DNA of 64,000 bases. Origin: UBA5436 sp050951845. GTDB taxonomy: Bacteria > Bacillota > Clostridia > Saccharofermentanales > DTU023. The translations under genes were made by a program, and so were the position numbers. Below, one piece after another: positions 18,327 through 27,260 of the stretch. Position 1 is the first letter of the stretch. Each line of letters begins with the position of its first letter. The notes under the pieces were generated by a model. It searched no databases, was not told the DNA's origin, and was given only the letters and a program-made list of their open reading frames with translations. Location: positions 558,001 through 622,000 of the forward strand of contig JBMNJV010000001.1 in assembly GCA_050951845.1 (NCBI GenBank). The letters run 5' to 3'.

Positions 18327-18479
18327 TTTACAATTCATGATCAATCCTGAATCAATATGAAAAATCAATGTGAATTCATGAATAAACATTGCTATATTTT
18401 AATCCGCAATGTATAGTATTAAATTCTGAAGCAGATTCAGAGCTTATTACCGGTATTGAGATAATCTGAGGTTTATAAT

Positions 18480-19199
18480 ATGCAAGAAGAAAAAAAGGAT
18501 TTAATCATAAATTTAACAGCATCTCAACTATCTGAAAATGAGATGACAAAAACAGAAAAGAAGTCAAATCAAGCCGATTATGAAACCGCTATTGAACAAG
18601 GATTGGCGGATTTAAAAGCAGGCAAAATCATCTTGGTCATTGATGATCCTGAACGTGAAGATGAAGGTGATCTGATTTGTGCAGCCGAGTTTGCCACAAC
18701 TGAAAACATTATGTTTATGGCAACTCATGCCAAAGGACTGATTTGCATGCCGATAGCCCCGGAATTAGCTGCGAAATTAAATTTTGTACCGATGTGTGAA
18801 ACGCAAGATAATTGTGATGAAGCAGCTTTTACAATCACGATTGACCATGTCGATACCACAAGCGGTGTTTCGGCAGTTGAACGTTCGCTTACCGCAATGG
18901 CTGTAGTCAGTGATGATGCAAAGTCTGATGATTTCAGAAGACCGGGTCATATGTTTCCTTTGCTGGCAAAGTCCGGCGGGATTTTGGAACGAGACGGACA
19001 TACCGAAGCCGTAGTTGATTTAATGAAATTAGCCGGTTTGAAACCTTGCGGACTGTGTTGTGAAATGATGGCAGATGACGGAGATATGATGCGCAAGGCA
19101 GAACTTTTGGAATTTGCCGAGAATCATGATCTGACCGTAATCAATATTCCTGAATTGATTGAATACCGTAAAAAAATCGAATCTGAAGAAACCGATTAA
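18480..19199 (+). CDS. ribB: 3,4-dihydroxy-2-butanone-4-phosphate synthase
   Basis: A 239-residue enzyme that makes the four-carbon precursor of riboflavin from ribulose-5-phosphate. Active-site stretches are DDPEREDEGDLICAAEFAT (acidic metal loop), DTTSGVSAVERS, RRPGHMFPLLAK and GHTEAVVDLMKLAGL. About 30 poorly conserved residues precede the domain, so translation could also start at the internal ATG 18543. It is a stand-alone RibB without the GTP cyclohydrolase II domain often fused in Bacillota. No other rib gene or FMN riboswitch is visible nearby, so other riboflavin genes, if any, lie elsewhere. Confidence 0.92.
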   Translation: MQEEKKDLIINLTASQLSENEMTKTEKKSNQADYETAIEQGLADLKAGKIILVIDDPEREDEGDLICAAEFATTENIMFMATHAKGLICMPIAPELAAKLNFVPMCETQDNCDEAAFTITIDHVDTTSGVSAVERSLTAMAVVSDDAKSDDFRRPGHMFPLLAKSGGILERDGHTEAVVDLMKLAGLKPCGLCCEMMADDGDMMRKAELLEFAENHDLTVINIPELIEYRKKIESEETD

Positions 19200-19207
19200 A
19201 ATGTCAA

Positions 19208-19226
19208 AGCTCCGGTTTCCGGAGCT
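19208..19226 (+). other. short perfect hairpin after ribB
   Basis: AGCTCCGG and CCGGAGCT form an 8-bp stem with a TTT loop, nine bases after the ribB stop. No T-run follows, so it is at best a weak terminator or a transcript-stabilising hairpin. Confidence 0.5.
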
Positions 19227-19325
19227 GCGATAATCAGATTACGACTCCGCAATCAGGACATAAGTGTGACATCACAGCATTCATTCGTCAGACAATTACT
19301 ACAAAGAATATGTTGAAAGCGATTA

Positions 19326-20351
19326 ATGCAAAAAGAGGATTTTAATAAAAATACCATACGGAATTATCTTCGAACACCCCTTAAAACAGGCGATTTAATT
19401 ATCAAAAACAGATTGAGTCTGGCACCGCTGGCCGGAACTTCCGAGGTTGTTTATCGTTCAATTTGCAGTGCATACGGTGCCGGCTTAACTACAACAGAGC
19501 TCGTCAGTGCACGGGGTATTTGTTATGATCGAAAATTAAAACGCAATTATCAATATTTGGCAATCGAACCGGATCAGGAAAATACGGTAGCAATTCAACT
19601 TTTCGGACATGATCCGGCAGATTTCAGACAGGCAACTCAAATAATATTGCAACATCCGGTTTTGTCCCGAGTATCAATGTTGGATATCAATATGGGTTGT
19701 CCTGTAAAGAAAGTTGTCAAAGACGGAGCCGGTGCGGCTTTGATGAAATCACCCGATTTGGCACAGCGTATAGTTGCTGCAGTTGCAGAAGTTGCTGCCC
19801 GGTACAATAAGCCGGTCAGCGTGAAAATTCGTTCCGGTTGGGATCAAGAGTCAATCAATGCGCCGGAATTTGCCGAATTAATGGAAAAAGCCGGTGCAAA
19901 GCTGATAACGGTTCATGCCAGAACCCGTAATCAGATGTATTCCGGACAGGCAGATTGGAACATTATCCGGCAAGTAGCGGAGCAGGTTTCAGTTCCTGTA
20001 TATGGCAACGGCGATTTAACGGATATTAATTCGATTATCATGATGTATCTGGAGACAAAATGTTCCGGTTTTGCGATCGGCAGAGCTGCGCAAGGCAATC
20101 CTTGGATTTTTGCTGAAATCTTAAATCCGGATTTTGAACTGACAACTCAAGAATGGTTAGCAGTGATAGATCGTCATGTATCAGGCATGATCGAAAAACT
20201 GGGTGATGAAACACAGGCTATTTGCAAAATGCGGGCTCAGCTTTCCGGTTATTTGAAAGGCAAAAGACATGCGGGCAAAGCGCGTAATGCAGTAATGCAG
20301 TGTACAACGAAAAGTCGATTGTTTGAAATCTTGCATCAAATAACAAATTGA
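19326..20351 (+). CDS. tRNA-dihydrouridine synthase (DusB-like)
   Basis: A 341-residue FMN-dependent TIM-barrel enzyme that reduces uridine in tRNA D-loops. The catalytic region LDINMGCPVKKVVKDGAGAAL with the active Cys is present, as are VKIRSGWD, TVHARTRNQMYSGQADW (FMN phosphate and base contacts) and VYGNGDL. The C-terminal helical domain with KGKRHAGKARNAVM is the tRNA-binding part. The ribosome site is weak (GAAAGCG). It lies between ribB and the foreign-looking cassette and has no obvious operon partner. Confidence 0.92.
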   Translation: MQKEDFNKNTIRNYLRTPLKTGDLIIKNRLSLAPLAGTSEVVYRSICSAYGAGLTTTELVSARGICYDRKLKRNYQYLAIEPDQENTVAIQLFGHDPADFRQATQIILQHPVLSRVSMLDINMGCPVKKVVKDGAGAALMKSPDLAQRIVAAVAEVAARYNKPVSVKIRSGWDQESINAPEFAELMEKAGAKLITVHARTRNQMYSGQADWNIIRQVAEQVSVPVYGNGDLTDINSIIMMYLETKCSGFAIGRAAQGNPWIFAEILNPDFELTTQEWLAVIDRHVSGMIEKLGDETQAICKMRAQLSGYLKGKRHAGKARNAVMQCTTKSRLFEILHQITN

Positions 20352-20448
20352 CGCTATCGGGAACAGAATGAAAATTTATAATAGTAAGATAGTTTGTTAC
20401 AATTAATTTGTATGTTGAAATGTTGAGATTTTTTAAGGGGGAAATGCA

Positions 20449-21987
20449 ATGATCAGAAAATGTATCGACACAAAACTTAGAATCAGACCTATTATGATAG
20501 GTCTTGTGCATGAGGCATACTATGAAGGCCCATGTCGTTTCGGAGGCGGAGAAAGTCTTGAGGTAGGCTATGATGCCTTGGCACAGCAGGAAATCTTCAA
20601 GGAATTCGTATCAGATGTAAAAAGTAATGTGATCCGGGAAGCGGAAGTGCTGGAGCCCATCTATGTTGAGCGTACAGACAGCTGGTATTCCAAAGAAGAA
20701 ATGTTCGAAAAAATGACGGAAGATATTGAAAACGTCGATTTTTATATTTTCCATTCGTATTTCGGAAGACACGATATAGTTATTGAATTTGCACAGAGAT
20801 ATAACAAACCGTTCGCACTTGAACCGAGGATCTGTTGTGGCGTTGCCGGTGTATCCGCAGCTGCTAGAGCAAGGGGACTTGAGTGCTATAATGAACTTTC
20901 ATGGGCAAGACTTAATTGTGTACTCAGAGTACAACTTGCCAGAAAAGCTCTTAAGCAGGCAAATGTTCTTCTTATTCCGCGGATGAATTCCACGCTTTCC
21001 ATGAGCAGTATTGATACTTTCATAAGTCTTGATGAGGTAACGGCAAAATTAGGCGTCAAGTTCAGATATAAGAATTTCCATGAGCTTATGGATCAGCTTT
21101 CACCGGCAAGACCGGAAGGAAACCCGACTACTCCGGGCAGAATAACGCCTGATTTAACGGAAGAAGATGTTGAGAAAGTAAAAGAACTAGCGGATGATCT
21201 GGAGCAAAATGCCGATTATGTCGATGTATCAAGAGAGTACCTTGAAAAGCAGCTTACTGCTTATGTAACAGTACTTAAAAACCTGGATCTGTATGACTGT
21301 AACGCATTTTCGATTCCGTGTCCCGATGCTTGCTCAAGCAGACGTCTGAATGAAGAAAAGATAACGTTCTGTCTTACGCATTCTCTTCTCAACGAGCAGG
21401 GAATACCCTCAGCTTGCGAATACGATATAAATGCGCTCGTCAGTAAAATAATTCTCCAGACGATCAGCAAAGGAGCCTCATACATGGGAAATGTTGTCGC
21501 AATGGATTACCTTGCTGACGGCACGGCCGATATTAACCAGTTCGGAGGCTTTATCTGGGTGACAGCAGATGAAATGCCGGAAGATCAGCGTAATCTCGTT
21601 ATTTCCGAGCATTCAGTTCCCAACAGAAAGATGCACGGCTTTGACAAACCGGCAGGTGAGTACGCCCTGAATCATTTTGCGGTAGATCAGGGATTCGGCG
21701 CGGTCATGCGTTATGATTTCAGCAAAGATAAAGGAACAACAATCACGCTGGCAAGATTCTCGCCGGATATTAAGAAGATGTTTATTGCAAAGGCTGAAAT
21801 TGTAGCAGGCGGCGGATATCATGACCCCAACTGTGCAACAGCTGTTATATTCAGAGTAGCGGATACCGAGACTTTCAGACAAGGACAGCTTATAGCCGGT
21901 AACCATATCCCGCTCGCATACGGTGATCTGACTGAAGAACTCGTTGAATTCTGCAAACAGACGGGTATAGAGCCCGTATTGGCGTAA
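20449..21987 (+). CDS. L-fucose/L-arabinose isomerase-fold protein of unknown role
   Basis: A 512-residue cytoplasmic protein. The C-terminal half resembles the FucI/AraA superfamily: SACEYDINA, MGNVVAMDY and SEHSVPNRKM, and near the end GNHIPLAYGD, which together could supply the Glu, Asp and His metal ligands of an aldose-ketose isomerase. The N-terminal half fits the Rossmann-like domain. It opens a four-gene cassette: the next start lies two bases after its stop, then come a 138-aa ACP-like protein, a SufS-like desulfurase and a SufE-like protein. Leucine codons are mostly CTT here, against TTA/TTG in the genes on either side, suggesting horizontal acquisition. The sulfur-transfer neighbours make plain fucose isomerisation doubtful; the true reaction is unknown. 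Confidence 0.65.
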   Translation: MIRKCIDTKLRIRPIMIGLVHEAYYEGPCRFGGGESLEVGYDALAQQEIFKEFVSDVKSNVIREAEVLEPIYVERTDSWYSKEEMFEKMTEDIENVDFYIFHSYFGRHDIVIEFAQRYNKPFALEPRICCGVAGVSAAARARGLECYNELSWARLNCVLRVQLARKALKQANVLLIPRMNSTLSMSSIDTFISLDEVTAKLGVKFRYKNFHELMDQLSPARPEGNPTTPGRITPDLTEEDVEKVKELADDLEQNADYVDVSREYLEKQLTAYVTVLKNLDLYDCNAFSIPCPDACSSRRLNEEKITFCLTHSLLNEQGIPSACEYDINALVSKIILQTISKGASYMGNVVAMDYLADGTADINQFGGFIWVTADEMPEDQRNLVISEHSVPNRKMHGFDKPAGEYALNHFAVDQGFGAVMRYDFSKDKGTTITLARFSPDIKKMFIAKAEIVAGGGYHDPNCATAVIFRVADTETFRQGQLIAGNHIPLAYGDLTEELVEFCKQTGIEPVLA

Positions 21988-21989
21988 AA

Positions 21990-22406
21990 ATGGATGAAAA
22001 TTTGAAAAAACGACTGCTTTCTTCTAAGGAAAACGCTGATCGTGCAATTGCAGGTATCTTGGAGGAGAAAGAAATTTCTCCTCTCACTATATACCGACAT
22101 TTAAAATCGTATGTTATGTATAAGTTCTTTTTTACCGAAGATGAAATGACTACTGATGACTTCACTGAGCTTACAGAACAAAGTATAGCGAAAGCTTCGA
22201 AGATGGATCCCGCCATGCTTAAGGAATTAATAAGGGCTCAGAAATGCACTTCGGCTTCTTCGGTTGCAATTAAAAAGGTATTGTTCTACATGGATATTCA
22301 GAAGCAGCTTGGAATACGGTTTGATCCGGAAAAAACCGGAGCAGTGGAAACACTTGGAGATATTGCTGATCTTATATATGAAAAAATAAAGGTGCAAATG
22401 ATCTGA
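21990..22406 (+). CDS. 138-aa protein with an acyl-carrier-like C-terminal half
   Basis: I do not recognise this protein with certainty. It starts two bases after the isomerase-fold gene and its stop codon (TGATGG) overlaps the start of the next gene, so it is translationally coupled to both. Predicted all helical. The C-terminal region VLFYMDIQKQLGIRFD followed by VETLGDIADLIYEKI resembles helices II-III of acyl or peptidyl carrier proteins. The usual DSL phosphopantetheine serine is not clear; the matching place reads CTSASSVAI. It may be a carrier lacking the prosthetic group, a docking subunit, or an unrelated small helical protein. Confidence 0.55.
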   Translation: MDENLKKRLLSSKENADRAIAGILEEKEISPLTIYRHLKSYVMYKFFFTEDEMTTDDFTELTEQSIAKASKMDPAMLKELIRAQKCTSASSVAIKKVLFYMDIQKQLGIRFDPEKTGAVETLGDIADLIYEKIKVQMI

Positions 22407-23620
22407 TGGACGCTTATTGGAATGAAATAAGAAAAGAATTTCCCATATTGGAGACCGAGGTCAGCGGAAACAAGCTGATCTATTTGGATAATGCTGCGAC
22501 AGTTCAGATTCCTGAATGTGTATCACGGGAGATGTATGATTTTATTAATACGGCAAATGCCAATGTCCATAGAGGCATGCATTATCTGAGCATGAAAGCA
22601 ACTCGTATGCAGGAGGAAGCCAGGGAAAAAATCCGGAAATTTTTGAAAGCGGATGACTCCTATGAGGTCATCTTTACTTCCGGCACGACGCACTCCGTAA
22701 ATCTTGCGGCATTCGGCCTGAAAAACAGTCTTCAAGAGGGAGATGATGTCAGTGTAAGTATACTTGAACATCATTCTAATTTGTTGCCGTGGAGAAGGGC
22801 GGCTGAGGCAAGCGGAGCAAGTTTTAATCTGATACCATGTCCGGACGGCAATTTTGATCTGGAAACATTTTCAGCTGAAACAGGAAAAATAAATGCGGTA
22901 ACCTCGGTTTCAAATCTTACGGGAAGCGTTCTTCCCCTTAAAGAGATAGTAAATGTTGCTCATCGGAAAGGCACGTTAGTCTTAGTCGACGGTGCTCAGG
23001 CCGTAAGACATTCGGAATCGGATGTAGAAGAAACAAAGTGTGATCTTTACGCTTTTTCGGGACATAAGATGTGTGCTCCGACAGGTATAGGTGTCCTGCT
23101 GGGGAAAAAAGATGTTCTCCGTAAGTTTGAACCTTTGATGCCGGGCGGCGGAACCGTCAGTGAAGTAACGGAAACAACCCGGACATTTGATGATATTCCC
23201 TATCGGCTTGAAGGGGGTACTCCGAATATCATCGGAATTACAGGTCTGGCTAAGGCCGCTGAATTTCTGGATGATATCGGCAGAAAGTTGATTGCGGAAC
23301 GTGAAAAGGAATTGACAGATGCACTGGCAGATACGGTTAAAAAAACAGAAGGTTTGCGGATCATAGGCGATCCCGAAAAAAGACAAGGAATAATTTCTTT
23401 TAATGTCGGGGGAATAAATTCATATGATATCGCACAGCTTCTGGACAAACAGGGAATTGCGGTCAGAAGCGGAACACACTGTGCTGAACCGGCTTTGAAA
23501 AGTTTCGGTGTCAAAGACGCGGTAAGAGCTTCAATAGCTTTCTATAATACATTTGAGGAAATTGAATATTTTGGTCAGGCGCTGAGCAAAACGGTGAAAT
23601 TATTAATGAAGTACAAGTGA
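22406..23620 (+). CDS. SufS-like cysteine desulfurase (class V aminotransferase)
   Basis: A 404-residue PLP enzyme that takes sulfur from cysteine to make a protein persulfide and alanine. The PLP lysine is Lys221 in FSGHKMCAPTG; the persulfide Cys359 lies in RSGTHCAEPA, the SufS/CsdA (group II) type loop; HHSNLLPW supplies the PLP-stacking His. It overlaps the preceding gene by one base, and a SufE-like partner follows 5 bases after its stop. No sufBCD or iscU lies in the window, so the pair may serve Fe-S assembly elsewhere or a sulfur transfer specific to this cassette. Confidence 0.9.
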   Translation: MDAYWNEIRKEFPILETEVSGNKLIYLDNAATVQIPECVSREMYDFINTANANVHRGMHYLSMKATRMQEEAREKIRKFLKADDSYEVIFTSGTTHSVNLAAFGLKNSLQEGDDVSVSILEHHSNLLPWRRAAEASGASFNLIPCPDGNFDLETFSAETGKINAVTSVSNLTGSVLPLKEIVNVAHRKGTLVLVDGAQAVRHSESDVEETKCDLYAFSGHKMCAPTGIGVLLGKKDVLRKFEPLMPGGGTVSEVTETTRTFDDIPYRLEGGTPNIIGITGLAKAAEFLDDIGRKLIAEREKELTDALADTVKKTEGLRIIGDPEKRQGIISFNVGGINSYDIAQLLDKQGIAVRSGTHCAEPALKSFGVKDAVRASIAFYNTFEEIEYFGQALSKTVKLLMKYK

Positions 23621-23625
23621 CTTAA

Positions 23626-24024
23626 ATGACTATGCAAGAAAAAGAACAGGAAATAATCGAAGACTTTAACGAGCTGAGAGATGAGATCCTTATATTTGAA
23701 TATATGTTTTGTCTTGCTGCTGAAACTGAGTGGATGCCGGACGAAGAGCAGACCGATGAAAAAAAGGTGCCGGGATGTCAGAGCGGTGTCTGGTTGGATG
23801 TTTCATGTAAAAACGGAATTCTGAATATCAAATGCACAAGTGATTCACTTGTGGTCAAAGGTATTCTGGCAATCCTTTTGAAGATAATAAACGGAGAACC
23901 GTGCGAACAGGTGGCAAATTATAAATTTGATATTATCGACAAAACATTCCTGAAGGATTATTTGTCAGAAGAGCGGGTGTTGGGTCTCAGATCCGTAATG
24001 GATCGAATACGTAATGTAATTTGA
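23626..24024 (+). CDS. SufE-like sulfur acceptor
   Basis: A 132-residue protein of the SufE fold. The sulfur-accepting Cys51 lies in VPGCQSGVWLD, the family's signature loop. SufE takes the persulfide from SufS and stimulates it. It follows the desulfurase gene at 5 bases with a start that has only a weak ribosome site, so coupling is likely. Its stop codon lies inside an 11-bp terminator stem that closes the cassette. Pairing with SufS is near certain; the final acceptor is not known. Confidence 0.9.
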   Translation: MTMQEKEQEIIEDFNELRDEILIFEYMFCLAAETEWMPDEEQTDEKKVPGCQSGVWLDVSCKNGILNIKCTSDSLVVKGILAILLKIINGEPCEQVANYKFDIIDKTFLKDYLSEERVLGLRSVMDRIRNVI

Positions 24025-24051
24025 TTCGTGAAGTTGAATCAAATTATTTTT
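24017..24051 (+). terminator. terminator of the isomerase/SufSE cassette
   Basis: TAATTTGATTC (24017-24027) and GAATCAAATTA (24036-24046) form a perfect 11-bp stem with an 8-base loop, followed by TTTTTC. The stem contains the stop codon of the SufE-like gene. Confidence 0.88.
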
Positions 24052-24083
24052 CAGGTGCATTTTTTTTGATTTGATTCGTGAGG

Positions 24084-24113
24084 TTGAAATTCCGCGACAT
24101 AGCATAGTATAAT
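24084..24113 (+). promoter_or_regulatory. predicted sigma-A promoter of the EF-G-like gene
   Basis: TTGAAA (24084-24089), an 18-base spacer and a consensus TATAAT (24108-24113), about 88 bases before the start codon. Confidence 0.65.
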
Positions 24114-24200
24114 GAACAGTGCGGTTTGAAAAACGCAAATCATCTCAGATTGCTATGAATAAGAACTTTATGCTAAAAAAATGAACGAGGGGGATCGGAT

Positions 24201-26273
24201 ATGAAAAGTTATCCAGCTGACAAAATAAAAAACATTACCTTTATGGGACACGGAGGATCCGGAAAAACTACAATAATTGAAGCAATGTTGTTTAACTCCG
24301 GTGCAATTCAGAGAATGGGAAAAGTAGACAGCGGCAATACCGTTACCGACTTCGATGTTGAAGAAAAACGTCGTGGTATTTCCACAAATACTTCATATGC
24401 TGCTTGCGAGTGGAAAGATTATAAATTTAATTTAATCGACACACCGGGCGATTTCGATTTTCTGGGTGAGCAAATGCTCGGTATGCAAGTGGGTGATGTA
24501 GTTTTGTTAGTAGCAGCAGCCAAAGACGGAGTTGCTGTAGGTGCTGAAAAAACGATCCGCTTAGCTTCACAGAATAATAAACCCTTAGCAATTGTTGTTA
24601 ATCAACTTGATGAGCCGAATGCGGATTACGGTAAAACTGTATCAGCTTTCCAAGATCAATACGGCAACAAGGTTGTACCGCTTGTTTTGCCGATTATGGA
24701 AGGCGAAAAAATGAAAGGTTTGGTCGATGTATTAGCTCAACAAGCTTTCCAATTTACTGACGGCAAAAGCTCTGAAATTGAGATTCCTGCCGATTTGCAA
24801 GATCAGGCTGAGGAATACCATGAAATGCTGATCGAACAAATTGCCGAATCTGATGATGATCTGATGGAAAAATACTTTGAAGGCGAAACTTTTACTCCGG
24901 AAGAAGAACAGGAAGGACTGCGCAAAGCGATTCAAAACCAGGTTGTATATCCGGTTTTCGCGGCATCATCAGCCGATAATAAAGGTGTCATTTATTTGAT
25001 GGACATGATTGCGAAATACTTCCCTTCAGCAGCTATGCAGGAAAGTATAACGGCTAAAAAACCTGACGGTACGGAAGTAGAATTGCCACGTGATGAAAAC
25101 GGACCGCTGGCCGCATTTATTTTCAAAACGGTAATTGACCCGTTTGTCGGACGCATTTCAATCTATCGTGTATTTTCCGGCAAGGTCAAAGACGGAGTTC
25201 CGGTTTATAACTATACAAATGATCAGGAAGAACGAGTAAACGGAGTTTATTACTTGCAAGGTAAAAAACAGATTTCCACAAATGAAGTTGTTGCCGGAGA
25301 TATCGGTGCCTTGACCAAACTCAGTGTTTCATCCACTAATCAGACTCTTACTGCGAAGAGCAATCCGCTGTTGATTCAGCCTGTTGAATTACCGTCACCC
25401 GGTTTAACTTTAGCGGTTGAAGCCGTAAAAAGCGGTGAAGAAGATAAAGTTATGCAAGGTTTGAACCGTTTGCGTGATGAAGATCCCACCTTTGACATTA
25501 GAAACGATGCTGAGACCAAACAAATGTTGATTTCCGGAATCGGCGAAGTTCAACTTGATGTTTTATGTCAGAAACTTAAAGCCAATTACGGTACCGAAAC
25601 AAAATTAACTGAAGCAAAAGTTCCCTATCGCGAAACAATCCGTAAACAAGTTGAAGTCCAGGGTCGTCATAAGAAACAATCAGGCGGCAGCGGTCAATTC
25701 GGTGATGTTTGGATCAGATTTGCACCGGGTACAGAAGATGAACTGGAATTTGACGAAGAAATCTTCGGCGGTTCAGTTCCGAAAAACTATCATCCCGCTG
25801 TTCAAAAAGGTTTGGAAGAAGCTTGTGAAAGCGGAGTTCTGGCAGGTTATCCGGTAGTAAAACTGAAGGCAACGCTCTATGACGGTTCAATCCATCCGGT
25901 TGACTCTAATGAAATATCATTTAAATTAGCTGCAAAACTTGCTTATCGTAACGGTTTGCCGAAAGCCGACCCGGTCTTACTTGAACCGATTGCCAAATTG
26001 AAAATAACTGTACCGGATGATTATTTAGGTGATATCATGGGCGATATGAGCAAACGCCGCGGCCGTATTTTAGGTATGGGTGCCGACTCCAATGCCGGTT
26101 TCCAAAGTGTTGATGCGGAAGCTCCGATGTCTGAATTAGGTAAATATGCTACAGACCTCAAATCAATGACTCAGGGACGTGGTTGGTTCACCATGGAATT
26201 CGCCCGCTACGAAGAAGCTCCGCGCGATGTTGCAGAAAAAGTCATCGCCGAAGCCAACCGCGAACAAGAATAA
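24201..26273 (+). CDS. elongation factor G-like GTPase (second fusA paralogue)
   Basis: A 690-residue EF-G homologue distinct from fusA at 13314. G1 is GHGGSGKTTI, G2 lies in RRGISTNTSY, G3 is DTPGDFDFLGE, and the G4 site reads NQLD instead of NKxD, which may alter guanine selectivity or turnover. Domains II-V are present, including IRKQVEVQGRHKKQSGGSGQFGD in domain IV. Such EF-G-like proteins occur widely in Clostridia; roles in ribosome recycling, stress or antibiotic protection have been proposed for relatives but none is shown here. It has its own promoter and a terminator just downstream, so it is a single-gene unit. Confidence 0.9.
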   Translation: MKSYPADKIKNITFMGHGGSGKTTIIEAMLFNSGAIQRMGKVDSGNTVTDFDVEEKRRGISTNTSYAACEWKDYKFNLIDTPGDFDFLGEQMLGMQVGDVVLLVAAAKDGVAVGAEKTIRLASQNNKPLAIVVNQLDEPNADYGKTVSAFQDQYGNKVVPLVLPIMEGEKMKGLVDVLAQQAFQFTDGKSSEIEIPADLQDQAEEYHEMLIEQIAESDDDLMEKYFEGETFTPEEEQEGLRKAIQNQVVYPVFAASSADNKGVIYLMDMIAKYFPSAAMQESITAKKPDGTEVELPRDENGPLAAFIFKTVIDPFVGRISIYRVFSGKVKDGVPVYNYTNDQEERVNGVYYLQGKKQISTNEVVAGDIGALTKLSVSSTNQTLTAKSNPLLIQPVELPSPGLTLAVEAVKSGEEDKVMQGLNRLRDEDPTFDIRNDAETKQMLISGIGEVQLDVLCQKLKANYGTETKLTEAKVPYRETIRKQVEVQGRHKKQSGGSGQFGDVWIRFAPGTEDELEFDEEIFGGSVPKNYHPAVQKGLEEACESGVLAGYPVVKLKATLYDGSIHPVDSNEISFKLAAKLAYRNGLPKADPVLLEPIAKLKITVPDDYLGDIMGDMSKRRGRILGMGADSNAGFQSVDAEAPMSELGKYATDLKSMTQGRGWFTMEFARYEEAPRDVAEKVIAEANREQE

Positions 26274-26369
26274 TTTTTTCCGGAATAAGAGAATTTTCGG
26301 ATAAATTTTCGGATTATTGTGCAGAGAAATATATATCCGCCGGTAATCGTCATATCACAAATATTATGA

Positions 26370-26409
26370 AAGGGCTGTTTCAACTTTTCGGAACAGCCTT
26401 TTTTGCTTT
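26370..26409 (+). terminator. intrinsic terminator after the EF-G-like gene
   Basis: GGCTGTT (26373-26379) pairs with AACAGCC (26392-26398), extended by A-T pairs, and is followed by TTTTTTGCTTTTT. Confidence 0.88.
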
Positions 26410-26567
26410 TTGCCGTTAAACTGATTGAATATTATATAATCTTTCATAAATTCGCCGTATCTGTTTGCCGTGTTTGTCAGTTAAATCTGAACATGATAGG
26501 CTAATCAGAAAATAAGGTTAAAATAGTTACCAAATGATAAATTAAGAAACGGTTAGAAGGAGAAAAT

Positions 26568-27221
26568 ATGCAAATAGACGGTATATTATTCGATTTTGAC
26601 GGAACCTTGTTTGATACAATTCCTTTAATAGTCGAGAGTTTTCAATATACTTATCGTAAACATAATAAACGTGAACATTCCGCAGAAGAAATCAGAGCGG
26701 GAATCGGTCTGCCTTTGGAATATGTTTTTAACAGTGAATATCCGGAAGATAGTGCGGATTTATTAAAGACTTATCTCGAATATAACAATGAGCGCACGGC
26801 TACCGGCTACGGCATATTCCTGGGTATCGGCCCGATGTTGGAAAGTTTGCGTGAATTGAATATTCCTTTGGGGATTGTTACGGCGAAACGTTTTAATAAT
26901 GCGATAATTACGCTGGAAACTTCGGGATATAAAGATTATTTTTCCGGTATTGTTACAAAATACGATACTGAAATTCACAAACCTTATCCGGAGCCTTTGC
27001 TTTTAGGCATGAAAAAACTGGGCTTCAGCGATCCGAGCAAAATCATGTATGTCGGAGATAGTGTTTTTGATATCCAAGCTGCCAATAACGGTAATTTTAT
27101 ATCTGTTGCTGTAGACTGGACACAAATCAATCCGAAATTATTGCGGGCGGAGAATCCTGATTTTTGGCTTGAGCATCCGATGGATTTGGTAGAATTAGTA
27201 AAAAATAACCGAATTGCCTGA
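26568..27221 (+). CDS. HAD-superfamily hydrolase, phosphoglycolate phosphatase-like
   Basis: A 217-residue cytoplasmic phosphatase of the HAD subfamily IA. Motif I is FDFDGTLFDT (nucleophile Asp about residue 9), motif II lies around GIVTAKRF (Thr/Ser), motif III Lys in KYDTEIHKPYPEP and motif IV YVGDSVFDIQAA. The helical cap lies at about residues 18-85. The substrate could be phosphoglycolate, pyrophosphate (PpaX-like) or another small phosphate ester; sequence does not decide. The ribosome site is AGAAGGAG. It is an isolated gene. Confidence 0.88.
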   Translation: MQIDGILFDFDGTLFDTIPLIVESFQYTYRKHNKREHSAEEIRAGIGLPLEYVFNSEYPEDSADLLKTYLEYNNERTATGYGIFLGIGPMLESLRELNIPLGIVTAKRFNNAIITLETSGYKDYFSGIVTKYDTEIHKPYPEPLLLGMKKLGFSDPSKIMYVGDSVFDIQAANNGNFISVAVDWTQINPKLLRAENPDFWLEHPMDLVELVKNNRIA

Positions 27222-27260
27222 AAAATAAGGACATATTAAGATTATTTGTAAAATCTTGGC

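Noticed and set aside
18327..18479. FMN riboswitch upstream of ribB
   Set aside because: I looked for the conserved AGGGTGAAATTCCC-type core and pairing elements and found none.
20449..21987. Isomerase-fold gene as the missing isomerase of the sugar locus at 1-8.9 kb
   Set aside because: It is 11 kb away, coupled to sulfur-transfer genes and has different codon use; the tie to the kinase and aldolase is not supported.
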